Source of the DNA: a virus
Virus record (IMG/VR): IMGVR_UViG_3300030331_004188
Coordinates: 1-39,457 of that record
Strand: one strand, 5' to 3'
Length of the DNA: 39,457 bases
Shown here piece by piece: positions 27,523-35,092 of the stretch (its first letter is position 1; each line of letters begins with the position of its first letter). The position numbers were made by a program, and so were the translations under genes. Under the pieces are notes generated by a model. The model made no database searches. It was given only the letters and a program-made list of their open reading frames with translations, and had not been told where the DNA came from.

Positions 27523-28440
27523 ATGTCTGTATTAGACCGCTTTAAGGATACAACTAAGTATCCTCGGCAAATGCGTGAGCTTGGTATGCTCATAGTCCTC
27601 AACAGGAGAAAAGATCCTGGCATCTTTCTAAAAGATACTGACGCAGATAGATGCGGTTGGTTCGGAAAAGTTAATCAATTCCCTGATGCTGAAGAAACAG
27701 AAGAGGAATTCGGTGACGACAAAATTGAATCTGGAATCTTATTCCGCACTCCACGTCTGGTAATAGTTCGTGGTGGATTCAAAAATGATCCTACCTTCGT
27801 AGAAAATAGTGCTGAGAAAGGTGCAATTGAAGGCTTATATGCCGACATGAATCATCTTTGGGACACATGGAAGGATAAAAATCCTGACAAGGCACCACCT
27901 TATCGTCGTAGACGTTTGGTTCTTTGCTATTTAGTTGATGCAAAAGGCACCCCTGTACACAAAAAACCTTTGATCCTCTCCATACATGGCGGAGCGTCAA
28001 GATATTTCTGTCAGAGATACGCCCAGTTCTTAGAACAACTTGAATCAGCGTACGCAACTGCTACAAATGACAGAGCTGCACAAGGCTTTGGGGAAAAGAT
28101 GTGTTCTTCCGTCATATGGACACCTACCTTTGGTAGTGAAAAATATGGTGATAAACGTAAATCTGATATCTGTGTTCCTGAATCATGGGATATTCCAGAT
28201 GAGAAGAGCATTCTAAACTTCTGGCCTAAGAAAGAGGCTGACATCGATCATCTTGAAGATACTTGGGAAAGCTGCCCTCCAGAGGTTTATGCTGCTAAGT
28301 ACTTCAAACAGTTGGAAGCCGAAGTAGGCTACCACGCGATTAAGCCTGGAGTTGACATCGCAAACTGTTCTCTACCCGCAGCAGATTCTACTGTTGGAGC
28401 AAGGGATGAGGATGGTGCTCTTGTTGGTGGGCTTACATAA
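27523..28440 (+). CDS. Conserved phage protein, possibly DUF5895-like, 305 aa
   Basis: MSVLDRFKDTTKYPRQMRELGMLIVLNRR..., with strands and loops such as PRLVIVRGGFKNDPTFVEN, PPYRRRRLVLCYLVDAKGTPVHKKPLILSIHGGASRYFCQRYAQFL, and a C-terminal acidic tail. The opening and the centre resemble proteins labelled DUF5895 in cyanobacteria and phages, from memory only. It follows the SSB-like gene and precedes a terminator, so probably a recombination or replication accessory. Biochemical role unknown. Confidence 0.55.
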   Translation: MSVLDRFKDTTKYPRQMRELGMLIVLNRRKDPGIFLKDTDADRCGWFGKVNQFPDAEETEEEFGDDKIESGILFRTPRLVIVRGGFKNDPTFVENSAEKGAIEGLYADMNHLWDTWKDKNPDKAPPYRRRRLVLCYLVDAKGTPVHKKPLILSIHGGASRYFCQRYAQFLEQLESAYATATNDRAAQGFGEKMCSSVIWTPTFGSEKYGDKRKSDICVPESWDIPDEKSILNFWPKKEADIDHLEDTWESCPPEVYAAKYFKQLEAEVGYHAIKPGVDIANCSLPAADSTVGARDEDGALVGGLT

Positions 28441-28460
28441 ACCCTGATCAAAACTGATTA

Positions 28461-28559
28461 TTAAGCGGAGAGTTTGGCGTTTGCCTTCTCCGCTTTTTTT
28501 ATGATCTTTTGAGCTTGCTCTCTGGTCGTACAGTTTTCTGCTTTGCTCACCAATCTCAT
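28461..28559 (-). CDS. Possible 32-aa basic micro-protein overlapping a terminator
   Basis: MRLVSKAENCTTREQAQKII, then KKAEKANAKLSA. It has good helical composition, but no Shine-Dalgarno, and its 3' end is the plus-strand terminator hairpin. Same strand as the gene 28590-28847 and downstream of it. Weak support. Confidence 0.3.
   Translation of the reverse strand: MRLVSKAENCTTREQAQKIIKKAEKANAKLSA
28463..28502 (+). terminator. Rho-independent terminator
   Basis: GCGGAGA (28465-28471) pairs with TCTCCGC (28487-28493), flanked by AA/TT, followed by a run of eight T. It ends the polymerase/SSB transcript. Confidence 0.85.
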
Positions 28560-28589
28560 TAATTTTTTAAATTGCTTTGCTTTTCCCAA

Positions 28590-28847
28590 TTACCTACCTT
28601 TGTGATCAGTTGTAATAACGTTATCGCTTGACTCTTCAGACTTTGCTAAACGTTTGCATAGACCTCTGATTATAGCTTGTCTCTGTAAGTTAATCATTAG
28701 AAGATTTATAGCCGCTATCTTCAATTGTTGTGGATCATTTATCGATTCAATCTCCCTAACAATAGTTACCATTGTAAACTCATCTTCAATGGTAGGTTCT
28801 GTATCTTTGGGATCAAAGGCAATTTCTGTAATTTTAAAATTCTTCAT
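28590..28847 (-). CDS. Hypothetical helical protein on the minus strand, 85 aa
   Basis: MKNFKITEIAFDPKDTEPTI, then EDEFTMVTIVREIESINDPQQLKIAAINLLMINLQRQAII: acidic start, then long helices with the 'INDPQQLK-AAINL' pattern found in cyanophage and cyanobacterial small hypotheticals. Basic end CKRLAKSEES. It runs opposite to its neighbours between the terminator at 28463 and the promoter at 28885. Function unknown. Confidence 0.6.
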   Translation of the reverse strand: MKNFKITEIAFDPKDTEPTIEDEFTMVTIVREIESINDPQQLKIAAINLLMINLQRQAIIRGLCKRLAKSEESSDNVITTDHKGR

Positions 28848-28884
28848 CTGTTACCCCATACATTACTTAGTCTATAGCTTCTGA

Positions 28885-28912
28885 TTGACACTACCCGTAC
28901 TTTGTATAAAAT
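28885..28912 (+). promoter_or_regulatory. Sigma70-type promoter
   Basis: Perfect -35 TTGACA (28885-28890), 16-nt spacer, TAAAAT (28907-28912); TATAAA at 28905 is the alternative -10. It lies about 25 nt upstream of the Gp157-like gene and restarts plus-strand transcription after the terminator at 28463. Confidence 0.65.
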
Positions 28913-28936
28913 CAAGCCATAATGTGAAAGGTATAA

Positions 28937-29539
28937 ATGCCAGATCCCGCTTCATATATAGATTTATTAGAGCAAAGTCAACAATTAGAATATCTAATCA
29001 GTTCACCCCACGTGACAGAAGATGAAAAAGAAGAATTAGAAATGGCTTGGAAATTTATTACTTCAAGATCAGAATCAAAATTTGATTGCATCATTGGAGT
29101 AATTAAGGAATGTGACAAATGTATAGAGCAAAATGCAAAAGAAATAAAAGAACTAAAAGAAAATCAAGAACATTGGGAAAGAAAGAGAACACGCATTATT
29201 AACATAATTAAGTTTGCCTTTCAAAGAAATTTAATAAGCTCTACCCCTACTGGAAATAAATATCAAGCAACCATTAAACCAGTGAAATCTAGACTCGTGG
29301 ACAATTTTATGAAGTGGACAGAGATAGAAAAAACAAAATATGGTTTGAAAAAAGAAACCACAATAAAACGTATGGCCGATGGCGATATAGTTTACTCCAA
29401 TGAAGAGGTGATGCCTGATAAACAGCAGGTCAGAAAAACACTTGAAGACGTACCCAAGAACGCCCCTACAGATGCCAAATTAGTACGTAGAGTTTCTCTA
29501 GCCTATAGACTAAGAAAACGTCTTAAAAAGGGTATCTAG
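28937..29539 (+). CDS. Gp157-like protein, 200 aa
   Basis: Layout as in the siphovirus Gp157 family: a helical first half (ESKFDCIIGVIKECDKCIEQNAKEIKELKENQEHWERKRTRI), then a beta/loop part with TPTGNKYQATIKPVKSRLVDN and the IP-Y-like KYGLKKETTIKRMADGD segment, ending LPK-like PKNAPTDAKLVRR. Gp157 has been linked to phage resistance and possibly to SSB-type functions near recombination genes; the mechanism is not settled. First gene behind a strong promoter. Confidence 0.65.
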   Translation: MPDPASYIDLLEQSQQLEYLISSPHVTEDEKEELEMAWKFITSRSESKFDCIIGVIKECDKCIEQNAKEIKELKENQEHWERKRTRIINIIKFAFQRNLISSTPTGNKYQATIKPVKSRLVDNFMKWTEIEKTKYGLKKETTIKRMADGDIVYSNEEVMPDKQQVRKTLEDVPKNAPTDAKLVRRVSLAYRLRKRLKKGI

Positions 29540-29569
29540 TAAAATCAAAAGGCTAATTGAGGAAGAAAA

Positions 29570-29716
29570 ATGCCTACATGTGCAGTGGCAGAGGTGCCTC
29601 GTGAGAAATGCCAATTATGCGGTGCTGTTTTTAGATCAGACGGAAGCTGCGAATGTAAAGTAGTTATGGATTTCGATGATACGGATATCTACAACATAAA
29701 TCCATTTGATTTGTAA
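29570..29716 (+). CDS. Small zinc-finger-like protein, 48 aa
   Basis: CQLCGAVF...SCECK gives a CxxC...CxC arrangement that could bind one zinc; the tail is acidic (MDFDDTDIYNINPFDL). A purine-rich GAGGAAGA lies upstream as Shine-Dalgarno. No family recognised. Confidence 0.5.
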   Translation: MPTCAVAEVPREKCQLCGAVFRSDGSCECKVVMDFDDTDIYNINPFDL

Positions 29717-29763
29717 TCCTCGGATTAGGGCAGATATTGTAGATACACTGTTGCAGTAAAAAG

Positions 29764-30003
29764 GTGAAGCAAACTAAGAAAATTCGACGTCGCTGGGAAC
29801 CTTCAGAACCCTTGGAAGACATTGAATTTAACGGCTACACTATCAAATCTATTAAGCATGGCAATACTGGTCATGTACTCTACCGCTTCCCAAGTAAGGC
29901 TCATAACTGGGAAAATTGTTGGACAATGGATTTAACTACTGCTAAAAGCAATATCAGTAAATACAAACTACAAGTGAAGTCCAAGGAAAAAAAGAACACT
30001 TAA
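29764..30003 (+). CDS. Hypothetical basic protein, 79 aa
   Basis: GTG start (MKQTKKIRRRWEPSEPLEDIEFNGYTIKSIKHGNTGHVLYRFP). Very basic at both ends (KQTKKIRRR, KVQ-like KSKEKKNT), with a central beta part. Could bind nucleic acid. AAAAAGG lies just before the start. Not recognised. Confidence 0.55.
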   Translation: MKQTKKIRRRWEPSEPLEDIEFNGYTIKSIKHGNTGHVLYRFPSKAHNWENCWTMDLTTAKSNISKYKLQVKSKEKKNT

Positions 30004-30009
30004 AACTAC

Positions 30010-30261
30010 ATGGAAATAAAGATGACTAATCTCATGGATGATCTAGCGTATGACATCCACAAACATCTCATGGACGTCTCCACAGATTTCAAAGGTCAGC
30101 ACCTTGTAATGCTTCCAATTACTAAAGTTGTTGAAAAATTTAAAAGAAATCACAGGACTATACAAAGACGCATAAGTGCTCTGAAAGATGAAGGGCTTAT
30201 TTGTCCCATAATAAAAACAAACAGTTTTACTCTTTACCACATTAAAAATCTTGAGGATTAA
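30010..30261 (+). CDS. Winged-helix DNA-binding protein, 83 aa
   Basis: After a short helical start, MLPITKVVEKFKRNHRTIQRRISALKDEGLICPIIKTNSFTLYHI follows the winged-helix order: helix 2, recognition helix (RTIQRRISALKDEGLI), then a hairpin wing. The last two strands fit. It probably acts as a small transcriptional regulator of the replication/nuclease transcript. ATG 30022 is a possible later start. Confidence 0.65.
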   Translation: MEIKMTNLMDDLAYDIHKHLMDVSTDFKGQHLVMLPITKVVEKFKRNHRTIQRRISALKDEGLICPIIKTNSFTLYHIKNLED

Positions 30262-30263
30262 TT

Positions 30264-30569
30264 ATGGCTGAATATGATCGTTCACAGGCCACACTAGAAC
30301 ATATTGATTTTTTGTTGTCCTCCTTTACGGATAACGGAAAATCTTTAAGGGGTTTTGAGGTAAACCCACAAGAACTATGTATAAGCATTCTTACAGCTGG
30401 GCTTTTGGCTAATTCAAAATTAGGTATTGATCCTGAAGATGCTATAAAATCTGCCTTTAATATTCATGCAAGAATACAAGCACATGTAGGACGGTACCAA
30501 CAAATGCAATTCGCAGAGAAGATAGAGAATTGTTTCACAGAGAGACCTCCAGAGGTGGAGCACGATTAG
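30264..30569 (+). CDS. Helical hypothetical protein, 101 aa
   Basis: Starts 2 nt after the winged-helix gene. MAEYDRSQATLEHIDFLLSS, then PQELCISILTAGLLANSKLGIDPEDAIKSAFNIHARIQAHVGRYQQM: all helical, with a DPEDAIKSAFNI segment reminiscent of MazG/nucleotide-hydrolase helices but without their Glu-x-x-Glu metal motifs. So unassigned. Confidence 0.55.
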   Translation: MAEYDRSQATLEHIDFLLSSFTDNGKSLRGFEVNPQELCISILTAGLLANSKLGIDPEDAIKSAFNIHARIQAHVGRYQQMQFAEKIENCFTERPPEVEHD

Positions 30570-30594
30570 ATTATTTTGAAGCCGTATAAATTTA

Positions 30595-30777
30595 ATGAAC
30601 AAAAAGCCTGAACTGATCCTTACAACTCCTAGTGGTGGCACTGTTCATACCTATCCATTGTCCGGTGGTAAGACTACATTCGTTAGATATTTAAGTTGCT
30701 ACGTAGGTAGTTGTGTATTTTGTAATGACATGGATGAGGCTAAAAAACATCTATCTGAAGTAGAGCCAAGTAATTAG
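30595..30777 (+). CDS. Small hypothetical protein, 60 aa
   Basis: MNKKPELILTTPSGGTVHTYPLSGGKTTFVRYLSCYVGSCVFCNDM... The GGKTT looks like, but is not, a Walker A motif. Two Cys pairs (SCYVGSC, FCNDM) are not a clear zinc site. Not recognised. Confidence 0.5.
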   Translation: MNKKPELILTTPSGGTVHTYPLSGGKTTFVRYLSCYVGSCVFCNDMDEAKKHLSEVEPSN

Positions 30778-30821
30778 CAAGATTAAGTAAGGTTATTCTC
30801 CTATGAGCCGATTTCAAATTT

Positions 30822-31640
30822 TTGGATTATCGATCTCATGGTGATACAAGGCTAACTATAAATGGATCTAGACATTACAAAACTCCATATGGTTCTTTAC
30901 CTTCAGTAACGACTATCTTGTCGGCTACTTCAGGTAATAAAGCTGCACTTGAAAGATGGGCTAAAAAAAATCCAGGTGGTAGAGAAGCTGCTGCACGTCG
31001 AGGCACAAAAGTACATGCCTTGATGGAAGACTACTTATTAGGAGTAGAAAAAAACCCTGTCATCGATGATCCTGAGATTGCATCTTTCTGGGATGGGCTA
31101 CCTTCTAATCTCGATAAGTTGGAAAATATCTTGTGGGCTGAGAATCCTGTAAGTCCAGGAGATTACGCATGGACTATTGGAGGGGATGGTGTTTCAAGAG
31201 TATGGCATCCGGGGCTCAATGAATCTGGTAATGGATGGGCTGGAACTCCAGACATTGTTGGTGAATATAAAGGGAAGGTAATACTGGGTGATTTAAAGAC
31301 TAGTAATGGTCCCTATTATTCTCGTTGGCCTGATAAAAATACCCCTAAAAAATTTTATGGGATGAAACGAGCAGGGTTTATGAAATATTCAAAATGTCAA
31401 ATGCAAATGGCTGCTTACTCTTTAGCACTTGAGCATACGATTAATGTCAAACCAGAAATGTGCATAACATTGGTCACAACAAAAGAAAAAGTACAGGTAT
31501 TCGTCATACAAGAGCACACCTTAAATAAATATAAAGAAAAGTGGTTAGCTACAGTAGATAAATACTATAAGGAAATCCTTCCTGCTCAACAAGAAGAGCT
31601 AGAAATGGAAGGATTAGATGCAGATAAAAAGGCAAGTTGA
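30822..31640 (+). CDS. PD-(D/E)XK (RecB-type) nuclease, 272 aa from TTG; start disrupted
   Basis: Exonuclease-like: LPSVTTILSATSGNKAALERW (26-46), GTKVHALMEDYL (61-72; His65), GTPDIVGEY (141-149; Asp144), ILGDLKTSN (155-162; Asp157-Leu-Lys159), QMQMAAYSLALEH (193-205). These are the H, D, DxK and Q-Y residues of the PD-(D/E)XK fold, usual in phage end-processing nucleases beside primase genes. The frame begins without ATG: a TTG at 30822 is the only start codon. A better ATG at 30803 (ATGAGCCGATTT) is one base out of frame; removing a single T from the T-run at 30819-30823 would join it. So the start is either an indel, a frameshift site or a true TTG. Confidence 0.8.
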   Translation: MDYRSHGDTRLTINGSRHYKTPYGSLPSVTTILSATSGNKAALERWAKKNPGGREAAARRGTKVHALMEDYLLGVEKNPVIDDPEIASFWDGLPSNLDKLENILWAENPVSPGDYAWTIGGDGVSRVWHPGLNESGNGWAGTPDIVGEYKGKVILGDLKTSNGPYYSRWPDKNTPKKFYGMKRAGFMKYSKCQMQMAAYSLALEHTINVKPEMCITLVTTKEKVQVFVIQEHTLNKYKEKWLATVDKYYKEILPAQQEELEMEGLDADKKAS

Positions 31641-31714
31641 TGCCCTATAAATTAAAAGAACAATTTCAAGTACAAAAAACACACAAAATCTTTACAAATT
31701 TGACTGGCACTTAA
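31640..31714 (+). CDS. Possible 24-aa micro-protein
   Basis: ATG overlaps the nuclease TGA (TGATG); MPYKLKEQFQVQKTHKIFTN, then LTGT. Basic, ends before the likely promoter of the primase gene. Supported only by the stop-start overlap. Confidence 0.3.
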   Translation: MPYKLKEQFQVQKTHKIFTNLTGT

Positions 31715-31771
31715 TTTAATAAGCAGTACTCTCAGATTGGTTTTGAATTTAAAAAATTATACGAGGAATCC

Positions 31772-34342
31772 GTGTCCAAAGAGTCCAACGACAAAAAAAA
31801 TAATCAGCTCAGGTTAGAACCTGGTGAGATAAATCTTGACTATATACCGTCAGACTGGCCTCTTACTCCATTAAAAGAAAAAAGAGCTTACGTTGTTAAT
31901 TGGACAGATCAACCATACACAAAAGAAAGGATAAAATGCGAGCTTGATGAGGGAAGAGCAACAGGTGTAGGTCTTTTAACTGGACAATGGTCTAATTCTG
32001 GTGGATTAGTTTGGGTAGATATAGACGGTCCAGAGGGTCTAAAGGCTCTTGAAAATCTGGCAGGAAGTCCAATGCCAGAAAGTTTGCCACCTACCCTCAC
32101 AATCTCATCTGGTAAGGCTGGAAGGCACAGATTGCTTTACTTTATACCTGCATCAAAACTTCATACGATCCCTGATAAAGCGACAATAAAAATCGGGCTA
32201 CCAAACTTTGAAATTCTTTTTAGAAGACGTCAAGGAGCAATCATGGGATTGCATCCAGAAACAGAGGGATACTTTACAACTACACATGGTGGATTTGAAT
32301 TTGCTAAAAATCCTCCAGAATTACCTCAATTTTTATATGACGCAATAGCTAAAGCTTTTCCCACCACTCGTTTTAAAAAACAACCGAAAGCCGGAATTGT
32401 TACCCAACAAATAAATCTCTCATATGAAGAGGGCTCTGAGTTCGCAAAAACAGATGAAATAAATCAAGCAAAAATTTACCTAGATCATCTCAATCTTGAG
32501 AGAGCCGTTGAATACGACGAGTGGCTTACCATAGGAATGGCTTTACATCAAGTAGATGATTGTTTATTAAAAGAGTGGGTTGAATGGTCAGCACAAGCAG
32601 AGAATTTTCAAGAGGGAGTATGTGAACAAAAGTGGTCTACCTTTGAGAGAATTGATGGCACTTCTGCCCCTGAAGGATCTGCTGGACTCCACACCCTCAG
32701 AGCAAAAGCTAAAGAAGATGGATTTTTAGAGCTAGGTAGCTTTGTAGTTGATTCTCCCGAAGACTTAGCCGAAAAAGCCAAAAAATATTTGAAAGATAAT
32801 GATACTGATCTTACTGGCAGCACTGTGAGAAATACCTTAGCAGCATTGATGGGTGAGCCTACACAAGCAGAATCACAAAATATTCGTGAGAGAGCCTCTG
32901 GTAGAGGACGTCCGAGAACCCCACCTGCTAATGAACTAGCAGAAATGGTCTTTCAATTAGTAGTGGAATGTGGATGGAGATATGATCCCAAATTTGACAC
33001 CTTTATGTTCTATCAAAAAACCAAAGGTACTTGGCGTAGAGAGGAATATAAAGATGAGTATAGATATTTCGTTCAAGATCTATTTGTACGTGAAAATATT
33101 CCAACACCTGGCGGTTTTACTTCTCATCTAATTTCTGACGTAGTGAATCTAACTAAGGCATACATCACCCACACATATTGGGACGATGATCCTGACAGAC
33201 TAGCCTTTAATAATGGTGTACTTGAAATGAGCACTGGGGAGTTTCATGAACATAATCTAGAGCATTACTTGACATGGGGTCTTGATTTTGATTACACCCC
33301 AGATGCAAATCCAGGGCCAATTATTGATTGGATTAAACGTACTCAATACGGAGATGAGGATCGGGTACAAGTTTTAAGAGCTTGGTTGAAAGCTTGTTTA
33401 GTAGGTCAAGGTCATGAATTACAGCGATTCTTGGAAGTCATAGGACCTGGTGGTAGAGGTAAATCAACTTTTGCAAATCTCTGCTGTGCGTTGGTAGGTC
33501 ATGGTAATTATGCTAGCTCCACATTAAACCAACTTGAACAAAGTAGATTTGAAATTGCTTCCATTAAAGGTAAAAGACTTACTCTTATAAATGATTCTGA
33601 AAGATATGGTGGCTCAGCTCAGATTTTTAAAGCTCTTACTGGAGGCGACAATCTCAGATACGAGGAAAAAAATAAAAACGTAGGAGAACCTTTTGTTTAC
33701 ACAGGAATGGTTATGGTCTGTGCAAATGAACCAATTCAAACCACTGACAACACATCTGGTCTTACACGTAGAAGATTGACCATTGAATTTAATAGACCTC
33801 TTTATGACAAGAGTTCAGAAGCAAAAGAGATGATAAAACTTGATAATGGCATTGTAAGAGGGTTATGGAAGTATTATTTACCAGGCTTAGTTAACTGGGT
33901 ACTAGAGATGAGCACTGAGGAAATGAGACAATATCTTCTTGATACTTATGAAAAAGTTCCGTCACTAAAAAAAGTAAGGAATGAAATCTTACTAAATAGT
34001 AATAATTTAGTTGAGTGGTTACAGTCTGAAATTATTCAAGAAGATGAAGCTGTTTCTTCCGTAGGAAAAAAGATACCCGCACCAAAAGATGCAAAAGAAA
34101 GATACTGTAATAGCAATTACCATTTATACCCTAGTTATTGTTCCTACTGTGAAGATACTGGTTCCAAGCCAGTTGGTCAAAAAAGATTTATATCTTTACT
34201 TTTAGATTGCTGTAAAAACCAACTAGAGATGAAACAGATAAAAACATTCTCTAAAAATGGAAGACCCTTTATCAAAGGACTAGCAGTACGTGCATCAGAT
34301 CAAAAGTACATGAAAATAGCTACAATTCTGCCTGAAAGATAA
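31772..34342 (+). CDS. Primase-polymerase / SF3 (D5-like) helicase, 856 aa
   Basis: GTG start with CGAGGAAT upstream. N-terminus is a bifunctional primase-polymerase: WVDIDG (81-86; Asp83, Asp85), GRHRLLYF (about 116-123) and LHPETEGYF. Next, YDEWLTIGMALHQVDD and WVEWSAQ...EQKW match the PriCT-2 linker. The C-terminal half is a superfamily 3 helicase with a D5_N-like part: Walker A GPGGRGKS (558-565), Walker B LTLINDSE (about 600-607), and motif C MVMVCANEP (about 645-653). It should prime and unwind the genome for the family A polymerase. The C-terminal domain (about 760-856) has a YCNSNYHLYPSYCSYC segment, a possible zinc or winged-helix element for origin binding. Unlike T7 (TOPRIM-DnaB type). 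Confidence 0.93.
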   Translation: MSKESNDKKNNQLRLEPGEINLDYIPSDWPLTPLKEKRAYVVNWTDQPYTKERIKCELDEGRATGVGLLTGQWSNSGGLVWVDIDGPEGLKALENLAGSPMPESLPPTLTISSGKAGRHRLLYFIPASKLHTIPDKATIKIGLPNFEILFRRRQGAIMGLHPETEGYFTTTHGGFEFAKNPPELPQFLYDAIAKAFPTTRFKKQPKAGIVTQQINLSYEEGSEFAKTDEINQAKIYLDHLNLERAVEYDEWLTIGMALHQVDDCLLKEWVEWSAQAENFQEGVCEQKWSTFERIDGTSAPEGSAGLHTLRAKAKEDGFLELGSFVVDSPEDLAEKAKKYLKDNDTDLTGSTVRNTLAALMGEPTQAESQNIRERASGRGRPRTPPANELAEMVFQLVVECGWRYDPKFDTFMFYQKTKGTWRREEYKDEYRYFVQDLFVRENIPTPGGFTSHLISDVVNLTKAYITHTYWDDDPDRLAFNNGVLEMSTGEFHEHNLEHYLTWGLDFDYTPDANPGPIIDWIKRTQYGDEDRVQVLRAWLKACLVGQGHELQRFLEVIGPGGRGKSTFANLCCALVGHGNYASSTLNQLEQSRFEIASIKGKRLTLINDSERYGGSAQIFKALTGGDNLRYEEKNKNVGEPFVYTGMVMVCANEPIQTTDNTSGLTRRRLTIEFNRPLYDKSSEAKEMIKLDNGIVRGLWKYYLPGLVNWVLEMSTEEMRQYLLDTYEKVPSLKKVRNEILLNSNNLVEWLQSEIIQEDEAVSSVGKKIPAPKDAKERYCNSNYHLYPSYCSYCEDTGSKPVGQKRFISLLLDCCKNQLEMKQIKTFSKNGRPFIKGLAVRASDQKYMKIATILPER

Positions 34343-34442
34343 AAAATACTGATATCAAATATAAAGAATTTATTACAGTTTACCGAATGTAACGAAGTGT
34401 AACAAACGTAAAATAGGTTATAACAAAAAAATTTAGGTAATT
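34343..34442 (+). promoter_or_regulatory. Spacer upstream of hli array with GTAAC repeats
   Basis: GTAAC at 34389 and 34399 plus GTAAA at 34408 recur about every helical turn, followed by TTATAAC (about 34418), a possible -10. This looks like a regulated promoter for the hli genes. No terminator is seen after the primase gene, so read-through is possible. Confidence 0.4.
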
Positions 34443-34595
34443 ATGACTAACAAGTCACAAGCCAAAGCAATTGCACAAGAGCAAAACTTAACTGAAGAAG
34501 CTGAGTTAGCTAATGGTCGTTTTGCAATGATCGGAATTATTGCTGCTTTAGGTGCATATGTAACAACAGGCAACATAATCCCCGGTATTTTTTAA
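34443..34595 (+). CDS. hli: High-light-inducible protein 1, 50 aa
   Basis: One-helix Chl a/b-binding-like protein of the thylakoid membrane. AELANGRFAMIGIIAALGAYVTTGNIIPGIF carries the family core ('E--NGR-AM-G', Asn25-Gly-Arg-Phe-Ala-Met) and the single membrane helix. The Hli family binds chlorophyll/carotenoid and protects photosystem components under excess light. N-terminus (1-20) is soluble. TAATG overlap with hli2. Confidence 0.92.
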   Translation: MTNKSQAKAIAQEQNLTEEAELANGRFAMIGIIAALGAYVTTGNIIPGIF

Positions 34596-34795
34596 TGACA
34601 AGCTCAAGCCACGTCATTACTGAATACGGTAAGCAAAACATCTTTGGAAAAGAAACAAAACCTGTATTAGTTGAAAACTATACTAATTATCCAGAAGAAG
34701 CTGAAAAAGCTAACGGACGCTGGGCAATGATCGGTTTTGTTGCTTTATTAGGTGCGTATCTAACTACAGGTCAAGTTATCCCTGGTATCTTCTAA
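34595..34795 (+). CDS. hli: High-light-inducible protein 2, 66 aa
   Basis: EEAEKANGRWAMIGFVALLGAYLTTGQVIPGIF is the Hli core and helix; the soluble N-terminus (1-34) is longer than in hli1 and different. Starts on the last A of the hli1 TAA and ends with TAATG into the next frame. Likely function as hli1: pigment binding and photoprotection during infection. Confidence 0.92.
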   Translation: MTSSSHVITEYGKQNIFGKETKPVLVENYTNYPEEAEKANGRWAMIGFVALLGAYLTTGQVIPGIF

Positions 34796-34880
34796 TGTTT
34801 TTAAAAACATTGATATCCCTTTATTTAACAAACCTCAAGAGAAACGGTCTCTTACATCTTCTACTCCACAATCTAAGAAA

Positions 34881-34988
34881 ATGACTCCTGAAGCAGAAAA
34901 ATTTAATGGCTGGATGGCAATGCTTGGCTTTGTCGCAGCTCTTGGTGCATACGCCACAACTGGTCAAATTATCCCTGGTATTTTCTAA
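34881..34988 (+). CDS. hli: High-light-inducible protein 3, 35-aa core; N-terminus out of frame
   Basis: MTPEAEKFNGWMAMLGFVAALGAYATTGQIIPGIF is a complete Hli core, with FNGWMAM in place of the usual NGR-AM. Its frame is open back to 34791, but no start codon exists there. The coupled ATG at 34795 lies in another frame (MFLKTLIS..., 29 codons, ending ATGA on 34881). The bases ATG TTT TTA AAA ACA hold the slippery U UUA AAA, and a -1 slip enters this frame exactly (next codons AAC ATT GAT ATC). So it is expressed as a 35-aa core by coupling, as a frameshifted protein of about 64 aa, or has suffered a one-base deletion. Confidence 0.8.
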   Translation: MTPEAEKFNGWMAMLGFVAALGAYATTGQIIPGIF

Positions 34989-35092
34989 TGTCTAAAAACT
35001 TCTTAATCTGGCAAAAAGCCAACGGACGTTTTGCAATGGTAGCTTTCTGGGCTATCATGGGAGCATATACATACTCTAAATACGTCGTTTAG
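34988..35092 (+). CDS. hli: High-light-inducible protein 4, minimal form, 34 aa
   Basis: MSKNFLIWQKANGRFAMVAF, then WAIMGAYTYSKYVV: the Hli NGRFAM core with a shorter helix, lacking the common TTGQIIPGIF end of hli1-3. Starts on the A of the hli3 TAA, and its TAG shares a base with the next GTG. Probably a variant with its own partner. Confidence 0.88.
   Translation: MSKNFLIWQKANGRFAMVAFWAIMGAYTYSKYVV

Noticed and set aside
30637-30700. Walker A ATPase motif (SGGKTT) in the 60-aa protein
   Set aside because: Protein is far too short and lacks the GxxxxGK[ST] context and any Walker B.
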